DNA from: Ooceraea biroi
Taxonomy: Eukaryota > Arthropoda > Insecta > Hymenoptera > Formicidae
Length of the DNA stretch: 64,000 nucleotides
Direction: 5' to 3'
NCBI RefSeq assembly: GCF_003672135.1
Contig: NC_039509.1
Span: forward strand, 10,488,663-10,552,662
Shown here: one piece after another, positions 37,074-47,903 of the stretch
Layout of the letters: each line of letters starts with the position of its first letter
Position numbering within the stretch: position 1 is the stretch's first letter
The notes under the pieces: generated by a model
The model's input: only the letters and a program-made list of their open reading frames with translations
What the model was told of the DNA's origin: nothing
The model's database searches: none
Position numbers and translations under genes: made by a program

Positions 37074-38115
37074 TGTGTGAGAAATAAAGTGTGCGATCCA
37101 TTGACGATCCATCGAATTAAAAATAGGAAAGTCTTGTTACATTTATTAATAATCTCCATTGATCAAATAGAAGTTGGTGTGGAAAATACTTGCTAGAGAG
37201 CCTCTGAGCCAAATGGAAATCTGAAAATGAATATGTATATATATTCGAAGCTTTATTTCATGCATATATCAAATCGAAGAGGCAAATACTTCCAAAATTA
37301 ATTAATGATGTATCACTGACGGAGAGATCCGATTGTATAATAAGGCGAACTAACCACGCTTTTAATCTCTTCCCACTTCAAAATATCGACCTATGGAGCT
37401 TAAATACTTTCAATCAATCAGAGGCTTTCTAAGAATGACACGAGCTCAGCCTAACTATCTCGCTCACACAGCTCTGACCGCACGAGAATACAGAAGATGC
37501 TCCTTCCAGTATGATTATATTTCAATGATGTTTCTAGTAGGTCGTACATCACAGATAATGTATATATAAATGTTGTTTCGTTCTTTTGTCTACAAAAAGT
37601 CTTTCTAAATACACATATATGTTCTAATATATTTTAATATAATTAATATATTTCACATACATATTATTTTATTACTTAAGAAAGACACATGTATCTTTTT
37701 TATAATAGATCTTCTCTATAATAAACAATAATGTAGTGCGTACAATTTTAGTTTTACATTTTTTAAATTTCCATAATTAAAATTATTATTCAAATGTCAT
37801 TAAAACTTCCTTAAAAAGTCACGTATCGCCATGTTACGTCTTTTTAATGATTTGAGGTATAATCTATCCATGACATTAGTCCGTCATTTTAACGTCATTA
37901 GATTGATCACTTTTGATCTATCTCCGACGTTATTTTCATGTAGGTATCCTAATGAAGTATTGACATACCTGAAATACAATGCTGCCTATCAGAAAACTGC
38001 AAAGCAATGTTGCCTGAAAACGGGTGAATATCGTTTCCTCACCTGGCCACAAGCCGAAAGGGGCCAAAAGTAGCCGATTTGAGTTGAAGAACCGCTTCCT
38101 AATACAGACCATCAT
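33238..38115 (-). CDS. Odorant receptor B, complete, 396 aa
   Basis: Exons 37969-38115, 36518-36637, 36278-36395, 35862-36129, 35636-35752, 35250-35340, 34838-34983, 34529-34661 and 33238-33288 join in phase without stops. It starts [20 protein letters not shown] after an in-frame stop, so the first of two adjacent ATGs is taken. The motifs [48 protein letters not shown] and [10 protein letters not shown] are present. Exon 4 has one extra residue (ILYYWPF) compared with A. Exon 8 differs from A by one visible change (IECFVT against IECFAT), whereas exons 1, 2, 6 and 7 are clearly different. Intron 1 holds a hAT-like element (36841-37527) and intron 8 the MITE 33424-33990. Confidence 0.93.
33424..33990. 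mobile_element. MITE in intron 8 of OR gene B
   Basis: The same element, at the same position, as 25001-25518, with about 49 bp more of the inner inverted repeat (CGTCGGTAGGAGGGCCGCGC), which makes the internal palindrome more complete. TA at both ends. Confidence 0.85.
36841..37527. mobile_element. hAT-like non-autonomous element with 8-bp target duplication
   Basis: Ends are inverted repeats: CATTGAAATATAACCATACT on the left, and the reverse complement of the right end reads CATTGAAATATAATCATACT. ATGTTTCT flanks both sides (36833-36840 and 37528-37535), and gene C has ATGTTTCT once at the same place. An 8-bp duplication fits the hAT superfamily. The inside holds GA (about 36901-36957) and GT (about 37043-37072) microsatellites and no transposase. 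Confidence 0.85.
36901..36957. repeat. GA microsatellite inside the hAT-like element
   Basis: A run of about 57 bp of GA units, with a GT run of about 30 bp close by at 37043-37072. Confidence 0.9.
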
Positions 38116-38463
38116 TGGCGGTCATTGAGGCTTCGCATTTGACTGCGAAATGAAAATATATAGCGATTCCTCAAGGGGTAGAAGGTGGTAGGGCAATCAC
38201 CAGAGTGTTTTACGACTTTCCTCTCGCCTCGCCTATGTAATTTCTAAATTATTAAATTATTAAATTTGTTTAAATTGGCATAAAGATAACACAAGATGGT
38301 GCATGATACCACTACGCAATTGTAACAGCTGTTTCATGACAATTTCATGTCTCCGCGTGAGACAGACGCTCAAAGAAATTTATCTCAAAAAAGAAGTAAA
38401 ATTTGAACGTGTGTTTCCTTCCCACGGTAAAGTTATTCGTAAAATGATACCGGAGAGGGAAGT

Positions 38464-38488
38464 ACGCGCAAGCGCAGTTCCCTTTTCT
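38464..38488 (-). promoter_or_regulatory. Conserved upstream block of OR gene B
   Basis: CGCAAGCGCAGTTCCC occurs again about 350 bp before the start codon, as in the other units. Confidence 0.45.
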
Positions 38489-39060
38489 ACGCTATAGTTC
38501 GATAGTTCTCGATGTCTCAGTCAGTCCGTTGTGTGCAGTCGTAGAGTTCGTACGTGTGTTAGCAGAGTACCGGTTTATTGATTTTACATACGTGTATCTA
38601 TAGAATTACTGGTAAAGTACGGACAAGTATTGAATTGTTACTCGCAATTAATTTTGTCTTATGCTTAATGACTTATTGAAAATGCAACTTTTTAAGTGCA
38701 AGGTTTTTTAAGTTTAAAATATTCTGTTTAGTAGTAAATGTAAATATAAAGAGTAAAGTGCATGAATATCACCTTGCTCAATTATATTCATTAACTAGCT
38801 AGAAGAAATCTTTGTGTATTTTTTTAACTACTACCTTGTGTTAATTTTTTTGTGATAGATTAATGTATGAAATCTGATTAGTATCTTGCAATATATTAGC
38901 TTAATTAATTCTGCAATTTTCGCATATTAACGAATATTTTTATTTTGTTTACGATTTGCATAGATAACTTTTTTTAGACATGATTTGGGAAGAAATACAA
39001 AGATTATACATAGTTTTCACAACTTTATTGTTGACAAAATATAAGGGAAAGAGAATACCA

Positions 39061-39385
39061 AAATATGGTAAATTGCCTCTTTATAACAAAAACAATATTA
39101 GTTTCTGCAAGTAAACCAGTGTTAGATTAGAACCATTAAATCATATATCTACAAAAAATGGCTTAAAATCTTGAATATGATTGTTGCGTATGTATCTTCA
39201 ATACACATTTGATAAATATCTTAGAACGCATATTATCATCAAAAGCAGACGCAAAGAATGATACAGAGAGAAGAATGATATAGAGAGATTTACTCGAAAA
39301 AGCTTGAGTCTCAAGCAGCATACCGCATCTATTGTTAAAAAGAAATTCACCTTTCAAAATTGCATATTAAAATTTGGTGAACTTG
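39061..39385 (-). pseudogene. OR relic between genes B and C
   Basis: An exon 8 remnant at about 39061-39155 and an exon 6 remnant at about 39288-39385. The minus-strand frame here (KGEFLFNNRCGMLLETQAFS) still resembles exon 6 of live genes ([20 protein letters not shown]) in spacing of hydrophobic residues. Confidence 0.65.
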
Positions 39386-40383
39386 CTTCAGTTCCCGCGA
39401 ATGATAGTTTTACATAAACAGATACTCGTAATTTAGTATCTTTATACGAAAAAATGGTAAAAAAACTAAATAATTGATTTGGCGACGAAAAGAATTCAAT
39501 AGATGTTTATATTTGCAATGTTTATTTACAGAAAGACATTTATGAGACAAACTTTTTATAGGATTTACCCACCTCTTTTCACTATTTCAGTATTATGTGC
39601 TTAATACATCCAATCCTTTTCCCTTTCGTCAAGTATATCTTCTCGTTTTGTCTGGAAAGATATACACCATTAATCTAATATGCCACAGTTAGTGTCTAAA
39701 AAATATTGCTAAGATATATATAAAATATAAAATAAATTTAATTTATTAGATTTTTATATTTATAAAAGAGGTATTTTATCGTAGTAAAACTAACTTGTTA
39801 TAATTCTAAATTTACCTATCATCCTTCATATGATGTACACCGTCTTCAATAAATCTTTGTCAACAGTAACGTCTTATCCTAATAAAAATATTGCTGCAGC
39901 TATCCTCAAATGCATTCAAATTTTTTTTATTAGATTACTTATATTCTTCATCAGTCATTGATATTTTGTTCATTCTTAGATACATCGCATGCATTAATCA
40001 CAAATATATAGATACTCATTATCAACATCTGTAAATCGCAGGATTACTATTAAGTCATTTAGACAGTGCAAGAAGACATAAGTTCAGCTTTCTTTAGCTG
40101 TGTGTATGTGTGTGTGTTAATGACATATTACTTACATTGTGGAAATTTCATTTAACTAATGTTCCATGTATTTAAGGCCAGAGATACTCTACTATCATCG
40201 ATTTCGTCGATTCTGTGATTGACCGTACATATATGTATTTCAACTAATGCAATTTTTGTCTGTTTATTTTATAGGAAGTGTTACAATTGCAAAAGTAACA
40301 AACATATTTTGTATACATGTATATATACTTTATGTCTACTTACTTTATTCTAATATACTATCAGACAATCTGTTTGCTTGTTA

Positions 40384-43300
40384 TTACTGCATGGAGTACA
40401 TGAAGGTGAAGTAAGATATTGATGCACTCACCAGCTGTAAACAAGTACGTTCATGTTTGCAATATTTGCACAAGATATATACGACATTATTCATATAATG
40501 TATTATAAGTATATAAAAAATGTTAAATATATTATAAATAGACAGAAATACGTACAATATGTATAATATATATGTATAGAGTTTAGCAAGAGTATGGCAG
40601 CCCTGAAATATGTTGAAAAATACGCATTTTCGTGAAAAACGTTCCATATATAAGTCGTGATACGTCCCTTAATACCCTACAACTTTTGTGGAGTGTTTTT
40701 CACGACAATGCGTATTTTTCAAAATATTTCGGAGTTGTCATACTTTTGGTAAACCCTGCATAATCACTGTATATACTATATGTTGGAGCAAGTTTTACAT
40801 GATTCCATTAGAAATATAATAATACGTTAAAACAAGAATAACACACACAGTACTTCCATAAAAGTTATATAACGTTCTTCTGCATCGTGCTAAGTGAGCC
40901 GACCTCTCGTTGGTCAGATAGTCACGCTCACTCTTATGTCATTACTACGACCGATTAGCTAGTCCGTATATGTAAAAACTTAAATATCCTTCGTATAGTA
41001 AAAGAAAAAGGAATCCTTTTCTAGCCTGTAGAATCCAATAATGTGCTTGCTTCAACAATACCTACAAATAAATGAAATAGCTTTACTGTTGCGAAACATT
41101 CTAAAGATGCTGTAAATAATCCACCGACACTCAGAGAGAAAATTGTATTGCTCCTTTGTAATAGAAACAGTATCAGTTTCTGTATGTGTAACGGTGCTAA
41201 GTACCATGCAACGTTGTATCTATAAAAAAAATGATTAAAACAAAATTAATAATATGAGAAGTATAAGATAGATATAGATTAATACTTTTTCGTACATGAG
41301 TTTTCCAATTTGGTTTTTCCTCATTAAATGCTATTAGAACAAAGGTGTAAGCACTACATAAGACTACTACATGACGCTATTACTTACGTAATTACATATA
41401 TGTGATTACTACGATCTATAACTTCTTGCCCAACATAATTGCAGAGGAAAAGGAGTATTAGAATAAAAGATACAGCAAAAAGATGTAATAAACTCTCTCC
41501 CATCTGCTCCATAAGTGATTTTATTTGAAATATCTAAAATATTTTGTTTGTGTGATCAACATTTTATAAAACGCATCACTTTGCACAAAATCTAAAGTTT
41601 TCTATAGATAAATTAAATTATATACAAAAGCAGTTATCTTATTAGATATATATTTCTTGTCAGCTTTTAATTCTATCATAAAATTAGGAAAATTTAATAT
41701 TCAGATTTTTCATCATTTTTGGTCACGTTTTCTGTCTTCAAGATTAGCATAAGATGTAAGTTGTTTATAAGTAATTCTGAAAGTAAAGAAACTCACTCGA
41801 AAAAGATTGCAACTCATGGCAAGCACAGTAGTTACTACCAAAACGAAAATTGTTCCTTCCGTATTAGTTATCAAATGTTTAGCGACCCTTAAACAAATAT
41901 TATTATTAAACAATAAAAATATTATAACAGTCAGTACCAATATAAAGCATTCAATTAAACTTTAATTGTACAATTACCCATATCGCACAAAAGTCTCAAG
42001 GACGTCGTAGGGATGTTCACAGGATATAAAATGTCCTTTAGACATCCCTTCGATGCTCTCGGACTTTTGTGTTGTATAACAATATTTCTGGATATTTTCA
42101 ATCGCAGTCATTTTCTAGAAATTTTCTATAGTCATATTAGCTACATGATTCAAAAGTTATCATAATTCTCTATGTGTATCTAATAATTTTTTATAAGAAG
42201 TGGCAGGAAGATTATAATTGTTACAAAGCTTTATAAGCATTATCTCTATATGTAGTGTATATCATACTATTCATACTAATATAATAAAGAGGTAAAGTTT
42301 GTTTGTTCCATTGTTCGGGGTAATCTCAGAAACTACTAAACCGATTTGACAAAATCTTTCACTGGTGAATAGCTGAGATCTTCCTGAGTAACATAGGCTA
42401 TGTGTAATCGTCTTGCAACTTCTAAAAATATGCGCGTCGTAAAAAAATACGTTCTTTATGCTTAACGAGCGCGCGAAGCACGCGAGGAACAAGCGCCAGC
42501 TAGTATATCATATAAATATAATACCAACTCCATAGCTTGGCGTTGTATATCTATGGCACATATCATCTTCCTGCATATCACATTTCTATTCTCTATATGA
42601 AAGGTATGTAACAATTCGATCGCCATTGCTTGTTCAATACGATAGCTGTAAATAACATTCCTTTTGTAATTAAATCATCCTTCCAGATATTTTGAAACGG
42701 AATATGTAATTCTCTTCTGATAATCTAAACATCGTTTGTTTATCCCATTAAATATTTCTTTACCTGGCAATTTCAAACATACCGCAGATATGCTGCAAAT
42801 ACGAAAGCAACATTGTTCCCGCCCCTGTAAATGCAATTAACCCTGTAGTACAGGCTGCATTCAAATGCACAAGAACTAAAAAATAATACTTCTCTGAGAC
42901 TTTGAAGTACTTGGTCACAAATTGCATCGTATGAATTGCATGAGACTCATTCTTCGGTACAACGATATCAAGAATGAACGGCCAATATACCATGATAGAA
43001 CTGCCACATAGACAGCATGCATTAAGTACTAAATACAAAGAAGTCTTTATATAAAAACAGTTTTTATTTGTGTTTCCAATATGACCAAACTTTGTTTTAA
43101 TCTATTTTTTTATATTGTGCTAATAAAAACTTTTTTATGATTTTTTATATATAGTTTATAATATTTTTTGTATATTTCTTTCTTATCACTTCTTCTTACT
43201 TATTATTATAGTCGTAATATGTTTTCCAATATATCCATATTTATCATAGATAGCAATTTCGTTTCTATCCTTTAGCCGGTCGTAGATATATTGCAGTTGG

Positions 43301-44338
43301 TTGAGTATATATTTGATCTATGGTGTTAATAATATTGTATGCGCAAAGTATGAAAGGATATTGTCACATAGAAGCATTTATGGCAGCTGCTTTCTGTCTG
43401 GAGGAAGTAGAGGCACAACTTACGGTTTTCATGTGCATCCAAAATAAGATGGACGGACCCGTGATCATGACATAGATGGACGTGGAAGAGAATATTCTGA
43501 CAATAAAGTCAAAGTTACATTCTGCAATGAAAAGTCTTGAGAGCTGCAAACATTAAATTTGTTATTAAATTTAATGATCTCAATGACGAATTGTCAATTA
43601 CATAATACTAAATCACATACTTCAGTAATACTCGACAAGCTCACGGAAAAGATAAACTTAAATTACAATAACCCGAGGTGCTAATCTAGTAGCATACTAA
43701 AGTTAAAAAGACGTCAGAGAAACTGACGAATACTGGTCCAGGTATGTCAAATGTTTCTAGTAGTTCGAACATTACAAATAATGTATATAGATATGAATGT
43801 TGTTTCGTTCTTTTGTCTAGAAAAATTCTTTCTAAATACACATGTATGTTATACCAAATTTAAATATAATCAATATATTACACATAGATATTATTTAATT
43901 ATTTAATAAGACCAAATGTATCTTTTAAAATAGATCTTCTCCATACTAAACAATAATTTTGTGTGTACAATGTTAGTTTCAATTTTTTATAATTTCTATG
44001 TTATTAAAATGTCACTGAAACGTCATTACAAAGTCACACGTATCGCCATGTTACGACTTTTCAATGATTTGCGGTATCATCTGTTCATGACATTAGCCCG
44101 CCGTTTTAATTTACGTCATTACATTCAGTTGATCAGTTTTAGTCAATCTCTGACATTATTCTCACGTAGATATCCTAATAAAGTATTGGCATACCTGAAA
44201 TACAATGCTGCTTATTAGAAAACTGCAAAGCAATGTTGCCTGAAAGCGGGTGAATATCGTTTCCTCGCTAGGCCACAAGCCGAAAGCAACCAGAAGTAGC
44301 CGATTCGAGTTGAAGAACCGCTTCTTAATACAGATCAT
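40384..44338 (-). CDS. Odorant receptor C, complete, 394 aa
   Basis: Exons 44195-44338, 43424-43543, 43200-43317, 42764-43028, 42529-42645, 41797-41887, 41388-41533, 41087-41219 and 40384-40434 join in phase without stops. It starts [20 protein letters not shown] just after an in-frame stop. Motifs include [20 protein letters not shown], the exon 4 end [33 protein letters not shown] and the C-terminus [16 protein letters not shown]. Intron 5 holds a Helitron end and a 96-bp inverted-repeat element, and intron 8 a 180-bp MITE different from that of A, B, E and F. Role as for gene A: ligand-binding odorant receptor subunit, ligand unknown. Confidence 0.93.
40579..40758. mobile_element. 180-bp foldback MITE in intron 8 of OR gene C
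   Basis: Arms of about 70 bp are inverted: GAGTTTAGCAAGAGTATGGC on the left, and the reverse complement of the right end is CAGGGTTTACCAAAAGTATG. Both share GAAAAATACGCATT. It replaces the position held by the other MITE family in A, B, E and F. Confidence 0.7.
41984..42079. mobile_element. 96-bp inverted-repeat element in gene C
   Basis: GCACAAAAGTC near the left end and GACTTTTGTG near the right end are inverted, with further inverted phrases (GGGATGT and ACATCCC) inside. CAA flanks both sides (41981-41983, 42080-42082), and the other units read straight through, so this is a short insertion of unknown superfamily. Confidence 0.6.
42262..42503. mobile_element. Short non-autonomous Helitron in intron 5 of gene C
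   Basis: The right end is a GC-rich hairpin (GCGCGCGAAGCACGCG), a short spacer and CTAG followed by T. The likely left end starts TC after A. Insertion between A and T without duplication, the hairpin and CTAG are Helitron hallmarks. Genes A, B and E lack this segment. The exact left end is less sure because of TAT repeats. Confidence 0.7.
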
Positions 44339-44690
44339 TATTTGCAGTCATTGAAGCTTCGCATTTGACTGCGAAATAAAATATATAGCCATTCTTCCAT
44401 TGGTAGAATGAGTGGTGGGGACACCACAAAAGTGCTTTATGACTTTCCTCTCGCCTCGCGTATATAATGTTCAGGTAAATTATTTAATTTATTTAAATTG
44501 GCATAAACGCAAGATGGTGCATGATATGCCATCATGCAATTGTAACAGCTATTTAATAACAATTTACTGTCTCCGCAAAAAAAGTGCTCAATTATTAAGA
44601 AATTTCCTTCACATGAAAAGAAGAAAACTTTCAACGTGTGGTTTAGTTCCCACAGTAAAATATTCGTAAAATGATGCCAGAGAAAGAAGT

Positions 44691-44715
44691 ACACGCAAGC
44701 GCAGTTCCCTTTTCT
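44691..44715 (-). promoter_or_regulatory. Conserved upstream block of OR gene C
   Basis: CGCAAGCGCAGTTCCC again, about 360 bp before the start codon. Confidence 0.45.
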
Positions 44716-45284
44716 AACGCTCTTTTACCCTTGTCGTTTCAGTTCGTTGTGTGCAGTCGTGCACAGTTCGCATGTGCGTTAGCAGAGCAGCGGCTCATCG
44801 ATTTTATATACGTACATCTAAAGTCTGGAATTACTAGTAAAGTACGGACAACCACCAATCTGTTACTTGCAATTAATTGTGTCTTACGCTTAGTTAAAGA
44901 TTTTAAATATAAAGTTAAATACGAATTCAAAATATTCTGTTGTAGTACTAAAAACAGAAACAATAAAATGCATGAAATATCAACTTGCTTTTTTATATTG
45001 ATTATATTGATTAACTAGCTAGAAGAAATCTTCATGTATTTTTTTAATCAATATGTTTTGCTGCGTTATTATTGATAGAATATTGCAAAATCTGAAAAGC
45101 ATTTCAGCAATGTATTAGCTTCATTGATTCTGCAATAAACGTATGACAAGAAATATTTTTATTTTGTTTGTGATTTTTGTAGACAACTTTATACACATCA
45201 TGATTTGGAAAAAATCACAGGTTATATATATTATTAACAACTTTATTCTTGACATAACAGTGAAAGGGAAAGAATGCCAAAATA

Positions 45285-45545
45285 TGGAAAACTACCTCTT
45301 TCTAACAAATCAATATTAGTTTCTGCATATGAACCGGTGTTAGATACTATTAAACATGTATTATATCTATACAAAACAATATGGCTTAAAATCTAGAACA
45401 TGATTGTTGCGTATGTATCTTCAATATACATTTGATAAATATCTTAGGACGCATGATGTTATTAAAAGCACACACAAAGAACGATAACGAAAGAAAAATA
45501 ACATTTCAAACTTGGATATTAATATGTGACGACTTGCTTCAGCGA
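45285..45545 (-). pseudogene. OR relic between genes C and D
   Basis: The exon 8 remnant (about 45285-45385) is well kept, including CAGAAACTAATATTG on the minus strand. The exon 6 remnant (about 45478-45545) has lost part of its sequence compared with other units. Confidence 0.55.
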
Positions 45546-46227
45546 ATATTTATGGTTTTACATGAACAGATACTCATTATTTAGCGTCTTTATACGGAAA
45601 GATAGTAAGAAAAATAAGTAATTGATTTGGCGACGAAAAGAATTCAATAGATTATTTATTTGTAATGTTTATTTACAGCAAGATATTTATGAGACAAAAC
45701 TTTTAATTTGACACTAGTAATGTCTTTTATTTCCTTAGATGCATCGCATGCATTAATCACAAATGCACGAATACTCAGTATCTGTAAATCGCAGAATTAT
45801 AGTTAAGTCTCGTAGACAGTGCAAGAAAACATGCGTTCGTTATTGTGTGTGGGTGTGCGTGTATTAATGATATATTACTTTGTGGAAATGTCATTTAAAT
45901 AATGTTCCATATGTTTCACCGTGAGAGGAGAGATATTTTATTGTCGTCGTTTTCGGCGGTTCTGTCACGGACTGTGTATTTCAACTATGGACGTAGGAAT
46001 ATAATGGACCGAGCATATCTCCGCGGGGTTGAAGATTGAGAGAAAAGGAGGGTATGATCAACCAATATGGCGGTGATGATGATTAATTTCACGTAGTATG
46101 TCTATTACACCATCTTTGAAGAAGCCTTCTCACTCAAATAAATAAAAAGCTTAAAAGATAGAAAAGGCAATTTATATTGATTTATCATGTGTTACTAAAA
46201 AATAATTAAAAAAAATAAAAAATTATA

Positions 46228-46765
46228 CAGGGTGTCTGACATAAGGCGAAAAACCTCTCGACAACAGGTAGATCTCGTCAAACGGAATTAAAAAGTCCTG
46301 TACCATTTTGCAAACAATCACGTAAAATTTCGAGTAATTAAGTAAAGAAGGTTCGCTAATTCAGTGGACGCGATTGGCAGCGAGGGAAGTAGGTATGAAT
46401 GACGTAAAAAATGGCTAGCCACGCGTACGACGCGATAGCAGCGAGTATCGGATTACAGCGGCAGGCGAGACGGCGCGGCGGCGCGGAGGCGCGTGGACAA
46501 TAATTTCTCAGCGTCTCATTCATGCGCTCGGGTTGCCGAGAAAGTGTTGTCCACGTGTCGTCTCACCTGCCGCTGTAATCCGATACTCGCTAATATCGCG
46601 TCGCGCGCGCGGCTAGCAGTTTCTTATACATCACAAAAAGTCGTCTCGCCTGCCGCTGTAATCCGATACTCGCTGATATCGCGTCGCGCGCGCGGCTAGC
46701 CGTTTGTTACGTCACTCACTCCTACTTCCCTCGCCTTCCCTTTTCGTCTTATGTCAGACACCCTG
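46228..46765. mobile_element. MITE-like element with GC-rich internal repeats
   Basis: Ends CAGGGTGTCTGACATAAG and its inverse CTTATGTCAGACACCCTG, flanked by TA. Inside, a phrase of about 70 bp containing GCCGCTGTAATCCGATACTC occurs twice directly (about 46561 and 46653) and once inverted (about 46440). The left half matches the fragment at 1-143 in reverse complement. Confidence 0.85.
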
Positions 46766-46998
46766 TATATAATCAATCGAATTGAATAATGATTTAAAAA
46801 ATTGTGCAAAATATACAATAAGTGTAAATTAATTACATTGTACTTGTGAGAAATAATAGCACGCATTTTATTATATCCTATATATATTTATTACTGTCCC
46901 TTAAATAAAACAATTTTATTAAATGCTTGTCTTACACTTACAATATTGTTATCGATTATGCTACATCCTATAAAATATAATCTTATTTTAATATATTT

Positions 46999-47585
46999 AA
47001 GGTAAATGTCCCGATAATTGAACTAATAAGAAAACACGATCAAATTTACATTTTTATTAATAAATAATTAATGGAAGTACTAAGAAGACTAACGTTTATA
47101 TGAAACTTTAGTTTTTCAGGTATCGGAAAATAATAGGAAATAAAATAATTAATAAATGTAGATTATAATTTTAGTGAAATATTAAATAATGTCATTTGTA
47201 CCAATAATTGAACTGAGAAACAAGATGTTCCCTAATTACTGAATAAGACAGACCCAATTATTGAATGCATAATATTAAAAATTGCATGTATGTGTAATTT
47301 TCAAAAATAATTCGAAACTATATAGACACTACATCTTATTCAAGATGGTAAGAAATTAAAAAAAAATGTGACTGTCCTTGTAATATTCAAAATGAATAAT
47401 TTTTTCGGAGATTTACAGTCAAATTATATCTTTTTATAATTTACTTCCATAAAAAGAGATGTTAGATATTCTTTTAAATACATAATTTTGTCTCATTTAT
47501 TGATAAGCATCTTAATAAACACAAATATGTTATTAATTATTCAATCATATATTGGTACATGTTCAATTATTAGGACGTTTACCTT
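46999..47585. mobile_element. Non-autonomous element with ~25-bp terminal inverted repeats
   Basis: Left end AGGTAAATGTCCCGATAATT and right end AATTATTAGGACGTTTACCT are inverted and flanked by TA. The phrases AATAATTGAACTG and AATTACTGAATAAGAC inside echo the ends. No coding capacity. Confidence 0.65.
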
Positions 47586-47903
47586 AGAAGCGATTGCTCT
47601 TATTAAATGAAAAACATGAAAAATTGTGTATTACGCACACATGTAAAATCTGATCAATTAAGATGGCCGCAATGGAGTTTCCCTTCATCTCTCAGGCTTC
47701 ATTTCCCTCATCCAAAAGGGCACTTTACGTTCCATCCATGTTTTCTTACATCAATGATTTCAACTAATGCAACATTTGTCTATTTATTTTGTAAGAAGTG
47801 TTACAATTTCGAAAGAAATAAAAATATTTTGTATATGTGTATGTGCGTTTTATATCTACCTACTTTATTCTAATATACTATCAGACTAGTTATCTGCTTG
47901 TTA

